A stretch of 64,000 nucleotides of DNA, from assembly GCF_001431295.2 (NCBI RefSeq), contig NZ_LKAJ02000001.1, positions 2,728,001 through 2,792,000 on the forward strand, in the 5' to 3' direction. A model generated the notes under the pieces. That model worked only from the letters and a program-made list of their open reading frames with translations. It did no database searches and was not told the origin of the DNA. The position numbers were made by a program, and so were the translations under genes. This DNA is from Candidatus Berkiella aquae. GTDB lineage: Bacteria > Pseudomonadota > Gammaproteobacteria > Berkiellales > Berkiellaceae. Positions 9,043-17,856 of this stretch are shown one piece after another. Each line of letters begins with the position of its first letter. Within the stretch, counting starts at the first letter, position 1.

Positions 9043-9291
9043 ATGAAAGAACTCAATTTTTCTGAAGTTAACAGTGTCAGTGGTGGCATGAGTAATCTCA
9101 GCACATTTCTCTTATCAACGGGCGTTGGTACAGGCATGGGAGCATTAGCAGGATTTGGTTTTTCTAGCGGCGGCCTCACTTATCCTATACTCGGCGGTGT
9201 TTTGGGTGGTATGGCAGGCAGCACCTTCGGCTTAGTTATTGTATTTGGTGCAGCAGCAATTAAATTTGCGACAGCTGAAATTTCCATTTAA
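9043..9291 (+). CDS. Double-glycine-leader peptide, bacteriocin-like
   Basis: 82 residues; ATG at 9043 follows GGAG by 9 bases (an upstream in-frame TTG at 9028 is less likely). The leader MKELNFSEVNSVSGG has the class II bacteriocin pattern: short charged start, hydrophobic residues at -12, -7 and -4 relative to cleavage, and GG at the end. The mature part (about 67 residues) is very rich in Gly, Ser and hydrophobics with GxxxG-like motifs (GVGTGMGALAGFGF; GGVLGGMAGSTFG), typical of membrane-acting two-peptide bacteriocins or colicin V type microcins. Export would need a C39-peptidase ABC transporter, which is not in this window. Flanked by a candidate promoter and a terminator, so monocistronic. 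Confidence 0.75.
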   Translation: MKELNFSEVNSVSGGMSNLSTFLLSTGVGTGMGALAGFGFSSGGLTYPILGGVLGGMAGSTFGLVIVFGAAAIKFATAEISI

Positions 9292-9358
9292 TTTTGCTTA
9301 TTCTAAGCACGCCCTATATAAGCATAGTTAAAGTTTTTCCTACACTCTAAATCTATTC

Positions 9359-9392
9359 ATCCAAATTTCAGTTTCCTGAGATTTGGATTTTC
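9359..9392 (+). terminator. Intrinsic terminator candidate
   Basis: Arms ATCCAAATTTCAG and CTGAGATTTGGAT (one mismatch), four-base loop TTTC, followed by TTTT. It lies about 70 bases after the bacteriocin-like gene and 55 before the end of the convergent gene. Confidence 0.55.
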
Positions 9393-9446
9393 CATTCGAA
9401 CTTCAAAATACTTTTCAAAAATCATTGGGCGTGCTAAATCTTTGCT

Positions 9447-9752
9447 TTATATTTGATAACACTCCAGCATAAAATCATATTTTTCCAAATCAATTACTCC
9501 ATCAATAACATACGGCTGTAATGTTTTAGCTTGTTCAGCATTAATAGGATAACAGTCTATTAAATCCCTTACACCATAATCTGGATCATTGGGAGAAATA
9601 TTATATAATTTCTGCAAAAATTCTAAATTTAAGGGTTTTAATCTATATTCAACCTCAAGATGAAGTTCACCATCTGCATCAGGAATTTTACTATATCCAA
9701 TTACTACTCTGACAATACCTTGAACATCCATTACCATATCAAAATCTCTCAT
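9447..9752 (-). CDS. Small acidic protein coupled to the OTU-like protease gene
   Basis: 101 residues, acidic, with alternating strands and helices (VRVVIGYSKIP; LHLEVEYRLKPLNLEFLQKLYNI) and the end YPINAEQAKTLQPYVIDGVI then DLEKYDFMLECYQI. The start overlaps the 3' end of the upstream 500-residue gene by 14 bases, indicating translational coupling. Its size, acidity and C-terminal pattern recall small immunity-like families (recollection, not verified). A partner or inhibitor of the neighbouring protease is a reasonable guess only. Confidence 0.55.
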   Translation of the reverse strand: MRDFDMVMDVQGIVRVVIGYSKIPDADGELHLEVEYRLKPLNLEFLQKLYNISPNDPDYGVRDLIDCYPINAEQAKTLQPYVIDGVIDLEKYDFMLECYQI

Positions 9753-11241
9753 AAATATTTTTTAATGCTTCTATTTTTTTCTGTATTCTTAATAATTTCA
9801 CTTGAAAGAATGGATTCCGGTATCCGACTGAGATATCCCCACGAAATTTTTTCGTCATTGCGAGCAAAAGACGCAGGTATAATTCTAGATTCTCCTTTTC
9901 ACAGACTAAATGCAAAGGGCTTACTTGATATTGATTTTCTAAATAAATGTCCTCCTCTTCAGTGATTAACTTTTTTGCTTTAACCGTCTCTCCTTTTCTA
10001 ATGACAATATGTAAATCACTATCTTGATCAATTTTATCAATACAAGGGAGTAACTTTTCAATTTCACCATCCCAATTTCTTGTATCTGTCATCTCTTTAG
10101 GTAAGCGTTGATAATACTTCAAAAAATCTGCTACAAAAGCTGTGCCATACATTCTTAATGATTTATCTAAAATATAATTACGCGTATTGGGTTTGAAGTA
10201 ATAGATAGTCAAAAGCATTGAAAGATCTTTTTGCGAAATAACCTCATCAATACAATTATAGAAACCATTATCTGGATCTCTTTTGTCAGCTTGACTTTGA
10301 CAAATTTTAGCAACTTGATTGTAAACTCTAAGCTGTAATGCTTTATGAAGCAAAGGGGCAGTAAATTGTTTGGTATCACATAAAAGTCCCGCCCTACCTG
10401 CTTGTCGTAAGGCTTCATAACTATGATGACCTAATTGTCGATAACCATTCTTCCACAATAATTGCTGACGGAATGCTTCACTCATTGAATCCGTGAGTGG
10501 TTGCCAATGATGATTTGAACAAATCACATCCAGGATATCTAAGGATGCTTCTCCTTCAAAGCCTTTACAGGTATGATTTATTGGATTAAAACTTAGCGAG
10601 TTATCAGCTGCACTTTCATAAATATTAAATTCTATCTCTAATGCATCACAAAGATGCGACATTTCCTCTGCGGTTAACATTAATGCATGATGAATCACTT
10701 GTTTATGTTGATGGCAGTACTGTATGTAACCTATTTGCTGCCAATAGGCTTGTAATGCATTCTCTTGAAAAATATCACGCTCTTTATCAATACGCCTAAC
10801 CGCACGCACCCTCCAATAGCTTGCTCTGGCAAATTCAAAAAAGGCTTTATTCGTTTGATAAATATTTGCATATTCATCAGTAAGGTTGGGCTGCTCTTCT
10901 AAGACATAATGACGAAGCCCAGCAACAAAGGTGTGAAACAGTGTATTTCGATACTCATCTTGAGAGAGTAATCTTTCACTTAAGATTAATCGTAAGGGCC
11001 CTATCCATAACTTTTGTTGATCTTCGGGATGTTGATAAAGTTGTAATAAATTTCTCAGTTGAAGCCAATTAAGTTCGGTTACTTGGTAGATAGTTGAAAA
11101 CGCACTTAGCATGAGATTGAGTGCTTGTTGATTGAGCGGATTTCGCTTCATCGGAGCCAAGATATTTTGCGTGAGGACGTGACTCAAAGCGGCAAGACCG
11201 CAACTATTTTCCCATGGTGTTGTGTTTAACAAAAACTTCAT
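9739..11241 (-). CDS. OTU-like cysteine protease effector candidate (500 aa)
   Basis: The N-terminus T-P-W-E-N-S-C14-G-L-A-A-L-S-H places a nucleophilic-looking Cys at the same residue number as in the 7916 protein. Residues about 190-246 repeat that protein's order: LTAEEMSHLCDALEIEFNIY, a variable loop, then a strand ending S-N-H244-H245-W246. This is the OTU layout of Cys at the N-terminus, helix-strand, then His-aromatic, stretched over a larger domain. The remaining 250 residues are helical with a possible degenerate ankyrin-type repeat near the end (YQVSPLHLVCEKENLELYLRLL). No signal peptide. Catalysis and substrate are unproven. Confidence 0.5.
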   Translation of the reverse strand: MKFLLNTTPWENSCGLAALSHVLTQNILAPMKRNPLNQQALNLMLSAFSTIYQVTELNWLQLRNLLQLYQHPEDQQKLWIGPLRLILSERLLSQDEYRNTLFHTFVAGLRHYVLEEQPNLTDEYANIYQTNKAFFEFARASYWRVRAVRRIDKERDIFQENALQAYWQQIGYIQYCHQHKQVIHHALMLTAEEMSHLCDALEIEFNIYESAADNSLSFNPINHTCKGFEGEASLDILDVICSNHHWQPLTDSMSEAFRQQLLWKNGYRQLGHHSYEALRQAGRAGLLCDTKQFTAPLLHKALQLRVYNQVAKICQSQADKRDPDNGFYNCIDEVISQKDLSMLLTIYYFKPNTRNYILDKSLRMYGTAFVADFLKYYQRLPKEMTDTRNWDGEIEKLLPCIDKIDQDSDLHIVIRKGETVKAKKLITEEEDIYLENQYQVSPLHLVCEKENLELYLRLLLAMTKKFRGDISVGYRNPFFQVKLLRIQKKIEALKNIYERF

Positions 11242-11551
11242 ACAACTTCCTTATACTGCGACTACATTGTATTTTGAACAGCATAGGGAAGAAGTAGCAA
11301 AGCAAGAAATGAGTTTGTGATAGCCAATATAAAATCCCTTTTTTTAATCGGCTTCAAGTTCTATCCCTTAAACGCATCACTACTCCTAAGCTCCCTGATG
11401 CTGCGCGGCATTATTCAAAACTATCCTGCAAAATGCAACCAAAAAATATCTAATTTATTCAGAATATTTGCGTGTACTTACGTCCATCGCTTTAGGATGA
11501 TAAGGAGAACCTATTTAGTTAAATTAGTGTCTAAGCAGAAAATGAGAAAAA
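11242..11551. other. 310-bp divergent intergenic region
   Basis: Separates the minus-strand OTU-like gene from the plus-strand coiled-coil gene and must hold promoters for both. Plus-strand frames inside it lack ribosome sites and family features. No convincing promoter pair, repeat or RNA was found. Confidence 0.5.
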
Positions 11552-12781
11552 ATGAACGGGGCGGCGGTCATGGTTGGGAAATATAATTTATTCAATTTAA
11601 TGGGTTCTGAACCTGAATCTAAATTGAAACATATTTTGGCAACCGTTGATATTGACTATCAACAATACTTTCCAGCAGGTGCTAGTCACGAAGCTTCCAA
11701 AGAAGCCGTTCTTACCCATATTTTAAGCTCGCTACACACATCAAAAAAAATTATTACTTTCAAGCATTTAATTGAAAGTAATTTTGCAACTGATCAAAAT
11801 GTGATACAAGAACAAAATCTTGAAAAAAACATCGAACAAATAAGAATCATAGCCGTTATTACCAAAAAATTACTAAATACGATATTAGAAGAAGCTATCA
11901 ATAATTATTTAACGCAAGAACAAATTAAACATCTTACCCTTGCCCTGCATGAATTTATGGCTCGTTATCATAGGGAAAAAGATGACAGATTAAAAGTCGC
12001 TTATGAATCTGAAATTCAACGCATTATGTCTGATCAAATATATCAAAAAAACCTAGAACGTATTCAACAAGGGTACCTTGAGCGAATAAAAGAACATGAC
12101 AATAAAATAGATCATATTCACAATCGAATTAAAGATATTAAAGAACAAAAGCAAACCATTGTTAATGAGACGATTACGAAAGTAGGCAATGAATTAGCAG
12201 ATCATACTGCTAAAGATTCTGACCTCCTGGTATACCAAGATGTTATCTCTGCTGAAAATAGAGATGCCTTTCTAAAAGATTTCTTGCTTGCATACTACCA
12301 AGCAGAAAAAGAAGAGCTCAGAAAATACACGGAAATGGATAAAGCTGATCAGGCTAAAGTTTCCGTGCAGCTACCCTCTCTGATTAATTATCATCTTGCA
12401 CGCAATAATAACAAAAACATTCATGAGCTTGCAAAAAAAGAGCCTGACTTTGAAAAGATATTTATTGATGTCGCTTTAAAACATAATGCTAAATTGCATT
12501 TAATGACCCATGAACAAATTAAAGATGAAGCTTCATTGTTAGCAGGAAAATTTAAACCTATCGCACAACAAATGATTCACGACAAGAAAGAAAAGATAAT
12601 GCTACAACATGAACATGCCCATATTGAAAAAGCAAAACAACATGAAATATCACAATTTGCAATGCTTCAAGACAAATTAGGCATGCCTGCCGATGCCAAA
12701 TTTAACAAAACACCTGCATCACTTGAATTTGATGATTTTCTATCGACCGTTGAAATAAAACCTAAAATGGCAATGAGGTAA
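11552..12781 (+). CDS. Coiled-coil effector-like protein
   Basis: 409 residues (a second ATG at 11570 is equally possible; neither has a clear ribosome site). Long helical, Lys/Glu/Gln-rich sequence with coiled coil at about residues 145-215 (KNLERIQQGYLERIKEHDNK and following) and 345-375. No signal peptide, membrane segment or known domain. Ends in KPKMAMR. The stop is 4 bases before the next gene, so the two form an operon. Likely a secreted or structural partner protein; no function assigned. Confidence 0.6.
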   Translation: MNGAAVMVGKYNLFNLMGSEPESKLKHILATVDIDYQQYFPAGASHEASKEAVLTHILSSLHTSKKIITFKHLIESNFATDQNVIQEQNLEKNIEQIRIIAVITKKLLNTILEEAINNYLTQEQIKHLTLALHEFMARYHREKDDRLKVAYESEIQRIMSDQIYQKNLERIQQGYLERIKEHDNKIDHIHNRIKDIKEQKQTIVNETITKVGNELADHTAKDSDLLVYQDVISAENRDAFLKDFLLAYYQAEKEELRKYTEMDKADQAKVSVQLPSLINYHLARNNNKNIHELAKKEPDFEKIFIDVALKHNAKLHLMTHEQIKDEASLLAGKFKPIAQQMIHDKKEKIMLQHEHAHIEKAKQHEISQFAMLQDKLGMPADAKFNKTPASLEFDDFLSTVEIKPKMAMR

Positions 12782-12785
12782 TCTT

Positions 12786-13178
12786 ATGGCAACACCTACT
12801 CAAAATCCTGCATTCTATAAAGATTATACCTCTACCGAGATCCGTAAGTTTGAAACTATTCTTAAATTGATCCACTCACCACAGCCCAATGTCGCCTTAG
12901 CTAAAAAAATGGTAACGGATTTTGAAGATAATCGCGAATTGCAGCGATTTAAAGATTTCAAAGTGTCTTTTGAAAATGCCTTACAAATGTCGCAGAAAAA
13001 CCTTGCTCAATATGAACAATCTCAAAAGATGTTAAAACAGCAAGAAACACAGCTTCAAGATAAAAAACAATCCCTGATACAACAACACTCCCAAAAAATA
13101 GGAGACAGTATCAAGGATCGTAAAATTTCATCTGAAAATACGCACGACAAATCCTCTACTCAAAGGCGGCTTCGCTAA
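12786..13178 (+). CDS. Small helical-module protein (130 aa)
   Basis: Ribosome site GAGGTAA; 4 bases after the upstream stop. Residues 19-67 form a helical module with F22, I25, L26, then F55-x2-F58-K59; the same spacing recurs in three other small proteins of this window (13181, 32944, 35834). A coiled coil follows (residues 70-105, Gln/Lys-rich), then a polar linker and the basic end TQRRLR. No known domain. Probably partners the coiled-coil protein encoded just upstream. Confidence 0.6.
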   Translation: MATPTQNPAFYKDYTSTEIRKFETILKLIHSPQPNVALAKKMVTDFEDNRELQRFKDFKVSFENALQMSQKNLAQYEQSQKMLKQQETQLQDKKQSLIQQHSQKIGDSIKDRKISSENTHDKSSTQRRLR

Positions 13179-13180
13179 AT

Positions 13181-13510
13181 TCAACGAACTTTTACCGAAC
13201 GACCTGTCATTGAATGAATAGATTGAAATGTGATTTCTCTTGATTCATCTATGCTTTGTTTTCTTTGCTTAATGCTTTGTGTCAGCATTGTTTTGTTTTT
13301 TGTTAATGAATCAATCTTCGATGATTTCTGACGTTCTTTAAGCAATGCTAAAAGACCATCAGCATATAATGTAAACCGTTCATATTTTTTTTGGTTATTA
13401 TTTAAGGCTTCTAATACCGCATCAGCATCGCGATTTGCAGCATATTCGAGAAAGAGGGGATTAAATTCGGTTTTTTCTGATTGAGTAAAAACGATAGGTC
13501 CTTTTGTCAT
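13181..13510 (-). CDS. Small helical-module protein (109 aa)
   Basis: ATG at 13510 is chosen over an in-frame TTG at 13522 because TTGGAG lies about 8 bases before it. Residues 16-50 (F16, L19, F20 and 30 residues later F46-T-x-Y49) match the helical module of the proteins at 35834, 32944 and 12786. The C-terminal half is polar and basic (TQSIKQRKQSIDES), ending GRSVKVR. Convergent with 12786-13178, with only 2 bases between the stops. Function unknown. Confidence 0.55.
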   Translation of the reverse strand: MTKGPIVFTQSEKTEFNPLFLEYAANRDADAVLEALNNNQKKYERFTLYADGLLALLKERQKSSKIDSLTKNKTMLTQSIKQRKQSIDESREITFQSIHSMTGRSVKVR

Positions 13511-13587
13511 CTCAAACTCCAACTTCTACTACGATATAGCAACTGCTTAGAATAACACCTTGCAGCAACTATATGTTGACAAACTAA

Positions 13588-13615
13588 AAAAGCAAGTCAG
13601 ATTCTACTTGCTTTT
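13588..13615 (-). terminator. Intrinsic terminator of the 13668-14885 gene
   Basis: Ten-base arms AAAAGCAAGT and ACTTGCTTTT around an eight-base loop. Read on the minus strand the stem is followed by a T-run, 53 bases after the stop at 13668. Confidence 0.6.
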
Positions 13616-13667
13616 CCTGCTTTGTCAATTATTGTTGAGATGTTCAGGATTTTTGTTGGTTTCCAAC

Positions 13668-14885
13668 TTATTTTTTCAATTTTAAGTTATTAACTAAAGT
13701 AACATGGTCATTCGATATCTGTTCAAGCATGGTTTCATCAAACTCACTTAATAAAGAAGTGAGATCTTCCCTCTCGAGATTGGTGAGTACTTTTTTACGA
13801 TCCGCTTTTGTTACCAACTCACTGATTTGCTGTTCGCATTCTTTAAGCTTCTTTTTTTCTTTTTCAATTTCGATGGTTTGTTTTCGAGTCAAAGCTAAAT
13901 GCTTTGATAAGGAAGTTTTAACCAGCTCATTGTTTTCAAAGTCTTCTAAGTGCTTCTGACAAACTTCATCTTCAGCTGCTATATTGACATAGCGATTTTT
14001 GGTTTTTTCACCTAACACTTTGACTTTCTGTAAAGCCGATGATTTTATTCTATCTTTATCATCATACCATTTTTGCAAAATCGGACGATAAGCAGCCTCA
14101 ACGCGATAGCGCACTAGCATGCTATCCATTTTCCGCTCTTGCTTTATATCGTTATGCTGAATTTCTGATTGAATTTTGATATCAACCGTTGTGGTTTGAA
14201 CGATTTCATCTTCCCTTATTTTTATATATTCTTTTATAAATAAGCTCTGATTTTCAGAAGTCATACCTTTAAAAAATATCAAGGGATACCGCCTCATTTC
14301 GATTAGAGATTGAATTAAATTTGATGTGTGAAATCTTCTAGAGTCAACGATCATCGACTGACAATGTAGTATTATTTTTACACTATTTTCACGCAATTGT
14401 ATTAATGCATGAATTTGATGAATTAAATGAATACCATGGTGCAATCCCTTTCTTTGACTTGGGGTATCTATTGGATGGCATGATTCTGAAATAAATATTG
14501 TTTTAAAACGTTTTGCGGCATGGTAGCGTCTATTGGCAATCTTACCTTCGATAATGTGTTTACTCATCTGATGCTTTATCAGACTATCTATCAAATGCTC
14601 AAGGGTTGCCTTCAGCTTATCTTTACGAATCAACTTGGCAAAATAGCTTTCCTTATTTAGTATGAAATCTTGATTAAACTGCTCAAGTTCATGCTTCTCT
14701 ACTTGCTCAATATTTTTATAAACGGTGAGTTTTTCAAGTTCACTAAGTAAATCTGTAACATTACGCAAGATATCGTCCTGGGGCATTTGTCGCTCATTCA
14801 GTTTAAATAGCGTCATCAGCACAACTTCTTGCGTTCGCTCTTGGCTGAGACAACTATTTTTGAGTTGTTCATTGCTCATTCGCAC
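13668..14885 (-). CDS. Coiled-coil hypothetical protein (405 aa)
   Basis: GTG at 14885 (with GGAG about 10 bases upstream) or ATG at 14879; the former has the better spacing. Highly charged, helical protein with a His-rich middle (residues 135-160) and a coiled coil at about 325-360 (TRKQTIEIEKEKKKLKECEQ). No signal peptide, no membrane segment, no recognised domain. Ends NNLKLKK. Expressed from its own transcription unit, divergent from the paralogue pair at 15142. Confidence 0.55.
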   Translation of the reverse strand: MRMSNEQLKNSCLSQERTQEVVLMTLFKLNERQMPQDDILRNVTDLLSELEKLTVYKNIEQVEKHELEQFNQDFILNKESYFAKLIRKDKLKATLEHLIDSLIKHQMSKHIIEGKIANRRYHAAKRFKTIFISESCHPIDTPSQRKGLHHGIHLIHQIHALIQLRENSVKIILHCQSMIVDSRRFHTSNLIQSLIEMRRYPLIFFKGMTSENQSLFIKEYIKIREDEIVQTTTVDIKIQSEIQHNDIKQERKMDSMLVRYRVEAAYRPILQKWYDDKDRIKSSALQKVKVLGEKTKNRYVNIAAEDEVCQKHLEDFENNELVKTSLSKHLALTRKQTIEIEKEKKKLKECEQQISELVTKADRKKVLTNLEREDLTSLLSEFDETMLEQISNDHVTLVNNLKLKK

Positions 14886-15141
14886 AGCTTTACTACTCCA
14901 CCATTTGAACTCATCAGGAAGGATTTGTCATGTATATAAAACGTTATAGGTCAAAAATTGTTATTTGGCAGGGAAATTGAAAGAAAAATCAATTAAGTGT
15001 AATTACACACTTATATTTACAGAGAGTAAATTATCAGTTAGTCCAGCTATCCTGTACTTTTATCGATTAAATGGCTGATCTCATTATCGCTAGCACCTTG
15101 ATACGCTAAACTCCGCGAATTCAATTAGACAACACAGAATC

Positions 15142-16311
15142 ATGAGTACAACAGGCATCTCACAAAACAGCACCATCTTGAGCCCTAGGGACTCTCATTG
15201 CCATCATAAACTACCCTTTTATGAACGATTACGTCATTTCATTATCCCATTGCAAGCTCGAGCAAGCCTTTACATTAATCAATTAAATGCGCTTTTTGCA
15301 AATTTAGATGTTGATACTTTACGAAGCCCTCGTGACTTGACACAATTATTTGTATTTGCGCATATCGAAATTGATTTAGCTTCCATCAAGAGTAAGCAAA
15401 AGCAGTTACTTAATATTTTTTCGATTTTATTTGAAATACCGGCTATTAAAACAATTGCTAGCCAGGTTTTTCATGGACAACCATCCAAAGTATTATTTGT
15501 CAGTGATGATGAACTCTTTTCGGAAGGTGATTGCAATTATCAAAGCAGAATAATCCGCATTGCAAGCAATATAAGCATTTACGACATCATCTCTACGATG
15601 TTATTTGAATTTTGCAATGCTGCAAACACTTCTTTAGCAGTCGTATCGGTGAAACGTTTTCAAACAGCTGATGATTATGCACTCGCTATGGAAAGAGCCG
15701 AATATTTAACTTATAACCGACACATTCACTTGCTCGTTATTTTGCAACGTCAGGAATCATTTGTGAAGGTGCTAGAAACAAATGGCGAAGATCCAGACAA
15801 GATACAACGTGAAATTAATCGTTCATATCTTTCATTCTCCGAATATTGGCGCGGCGCAAATGATAGCCGTATTAAAGGTTATAGCCATAGTGAATATTAT
15901 CGAATTCACTACAGGCAATTGCAAGAACTCAATCACATTTTTCATAAAAAAGATAATAAGCCCAGCCATTCTTCACAGCTGATTATTCATCAGCCTGTTA
16001 TGTTAACAAGCAACCATGAAAAAAAACGACTAGGATTAAATGATTTGTTTCCTATTTTTTCATCGACAATGGCGAAAGATTTTTTACAAGCAATTCTGAA
16101 AAATGCCAATGCTATAAAAATACTCAATAGTTATCAAAAATCGATTGCACAACATCTTGCAAAACATGTGACTGAAAAAAATTTGCAAAAATTTAAAGCA
16201 CTCAATCAGGCATCACAAGCGTACTTTTTATCGCAATATGCCATCCTTAATAGTCATCTTATCGAAATGCCACCTAAAATCTCTGCTGTGAAGACCACAT
16301 CGTCGCTTTAA
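15142..16311 (+). CDS. FExCNAANT-family protein, copy 1
   Basis: 389 residues. Shares a domain of about 250 residues with the next gene: (F/Y)SEGDC, IYDIISTMLFE156FCNAANT, DDYALAMERAEYLTYNRH, SYLSFSEYW and YSHSEYYR are conserved in both. The FExCNAAN helix followed by a second Glu-rich helix recalls secreted zincin-like proteins in which HExxH is replaced by [HF]ELxNA; this is pattern resemblance only. C-terminal part (FLQAILKNANAIKILNSYQKSIAQHLAKH) is also shared. No signal peptide or membrane segment. A host-directed effector is plausible, function unknown. Confidence 0.55.
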   Translation: MSTTGISQNSTILSPRDSHCHHKLPFYERLRHFIIPLQARASLYINQLNALFANLDVDTLRSPRDLTQLFVFAHIEIDLASIKSKQKQLLNIFSILFEIPAIKTIASQVFHGQPSKVLFVSDDELFSEGDCNYQSRIIRIASNISIYDIISTMLFEFCNAANTSLAVVSVKRFQTADDYALAMERAEYLTYNRHIHLLVILQRQESFVKVLETNGEDPDKIQREINRSYLSFSEYWRGANDSRIKGYSHSEYYRIHYRQLQELNHIFHKKDNKPSHSSQLIIHQPVMLTSNHEKKRLGLNDLFPIFSSTMAKDFLQAILKNANAIKILNSYQKSIAQHLAKHVTEKNLQKFKALNQASQAYFLSQYAILNSHLIEMPPKISAVKTTSSL

Positions 16312-16412
16312 TAGCCACATTTGTCTGTTTTTATTGTAATTTACTTCTTTTAAGTTTCACGGTGAAATAACATGCTCGAACATTTACAACTTAATATTTA
16401 CAATTTAGGCAA

Positions 16413-17774
16413 ATGATCATGCCAAGCAACATACTATTATCCACTGAACAAACACTTTTTTGTAAAATACGAGATAAAATAAGTAACCATGATCATTCTG
16501 GACTCTATCATGAGCTGCTTTATCAAGGCGGTTCTTTATTGGTAAATAAACTTACTGACGATCATGAAAGTTTATTACTGTATGCCATTATTTCAGGAAA
16601 TGAAATAGCATTTGATTTACTCGTTGTATTTGGCTTCAAATTAGAGCCAAACAGTTCACAGTTGATTGTAGAACAATTAAATCAATCAACCGTACAACTC
16701 TCTGAAAAAATTTACGACCGAATGCTAGCACTTGCTTCGTCTTCCTATATCGTGAATGAAGAAGCTTTGCCTAAATTTTACCCACCCATGATAGTGGATG
16801 AGAGTGATACATTTACGTTTAATACCCTGCAATCTGATTTAACTTCATTAGGTGAAACAAAGTATATTTTTAAACGGTTATTTTCCGCACTATTCGAAAC
16901 AGAAGAATTTTCTGCGTTGGTAACAGAAGCTTTTAATGGTCAACGTTTTAATGTACAAATCGTTAATCCTGATTATCTCTATTCTGAGGGAGATTGCTGC
17001 CATTATACTAAAACCATTCGTCTTGCTAATAATCAATCTTTATATAGTTTTATAACCACTTTGATTTTTGAACTCTGTAATGCCGCGAATACCAATCTTG
17101 CAACTCAAACATTTGCAGGTTCTTGCAACGCAGATGATTTTGCTTACAACATGGAACAAGCTGAATATTTATCTTATGAGCGCTATACTCGTTTACTACC
17201 AACGCTGCGTTCCAATTTGAGTCTTGCTTCTTTACTATGGCGTCATAACATTGATTTTACAGCAACGGTGAACAATGAAATTGTTAATTCGTATGCATCA
17301 TTTGACAGTTACTGGAATTCAGTCAATGAAAATCATGGCAAGGAATATAGTCATAGCGAATCTTATCGAAGAGATTTTCGATATTATCAGCAACTCAATC
17401 ACCATTTAACAAGCATGGCAGAACCGCATACCTCCCTTGAAACATGCCCTTCAATTGATATCGAAAATACCTTTACCCCTGGATATCTTGCCGCTATACA
17501 ACCCATACCTGATACTATTGAACAGTATTTCACCTCTGATGCGGCAAAATCATTCTTATTATTATTGACTCAAAATCCAATGGCCTCTGAAATTCTTGGA
17601 TTATATCAACCAGCTATTGCACAATCTCTCGCAAGACAATTCAACGAAGCAAAATTATTAGCTTTTAGCAAAATGAATCCGGCAACGCAGACTGATTTTA
17701 TTCTACGCTTTGCCAAAGCGAATAAGCAAGAAATCGAAATGCCTAATCGTTCACTCGGTTGCAAAGCAGCATAA
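16413..17774 (+). CDS. FExCNAANT-family protein, copy 2, with ankyrin-like N-terminus
   Basis: 453 residues (MIM start; ATG 16413 or 16419). Residues about 50-75 (ESLLLYAIISGNEIAFDLLV) look like one ankyrin-type repeat, absent from copy 1. The shared domain follows: YSEGDC, LIFE220LCNAANTN, DDFAYNMEQAEYLSYERY, SYASFDSYW, YSHSESYRR, then the common C-terminal helical segment ending NKQEIEMP. The 101-base spacing and identical order of blocks show tandem gene duplication with N-terminal divergence. Role unknown. Confidence 0.55.
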   Translation: MIMPSNILLSTEQTLFCKIRDKISNHDHSGLYHELLYQGGSLLVNKLTDDHESLLLYAIISGNEIAFDLLVVFGFKLEPNSSQLIVEQLNQSTVQLSEKIYDRMLALASSSYIVNEEALPKFYPPMIVDESDTFTFNTLQSDLTSLGETKYIFKRLFSALFETEEFSALVTEAFNGQRFNVQIVNPDYLYSEGDCCHYTKTIRLANNQSLYSFITTLIFELCNAANTNLATQTFAGSCNADDFAYNMEQAEYLSYERYTRLLPTLRSNLSLASLLWRHNIDFTATVNNEIVNSYASFDSYWNSVNENHGKEYSHSESYRRDFRYYQQLNHHLTSMAEPHTSLETCPSIDIENTFTPGYLAAIQPIPDTIEQYFTSDAAKSFLLLLTQNPMASEILGLYQPAIAQSLARQFNEAKLLAFSKMNPATQTDFILRFAKANKQEIEMPNRSLGCKAA

Positions 17775-17856
17775 GCTCTTGAGCCTGGCAATCGTATCCG
17801 CACACAGGTGAATAGCTGCTATGATAATATGAGATACTTTGGGATAGCTCGAACTT

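Noticed and set aside
11317..11586. 89-residue plus-strand frame in the divergent gap
   Set aside because: No ribosome site, overlaps the start of the 11552 gene.
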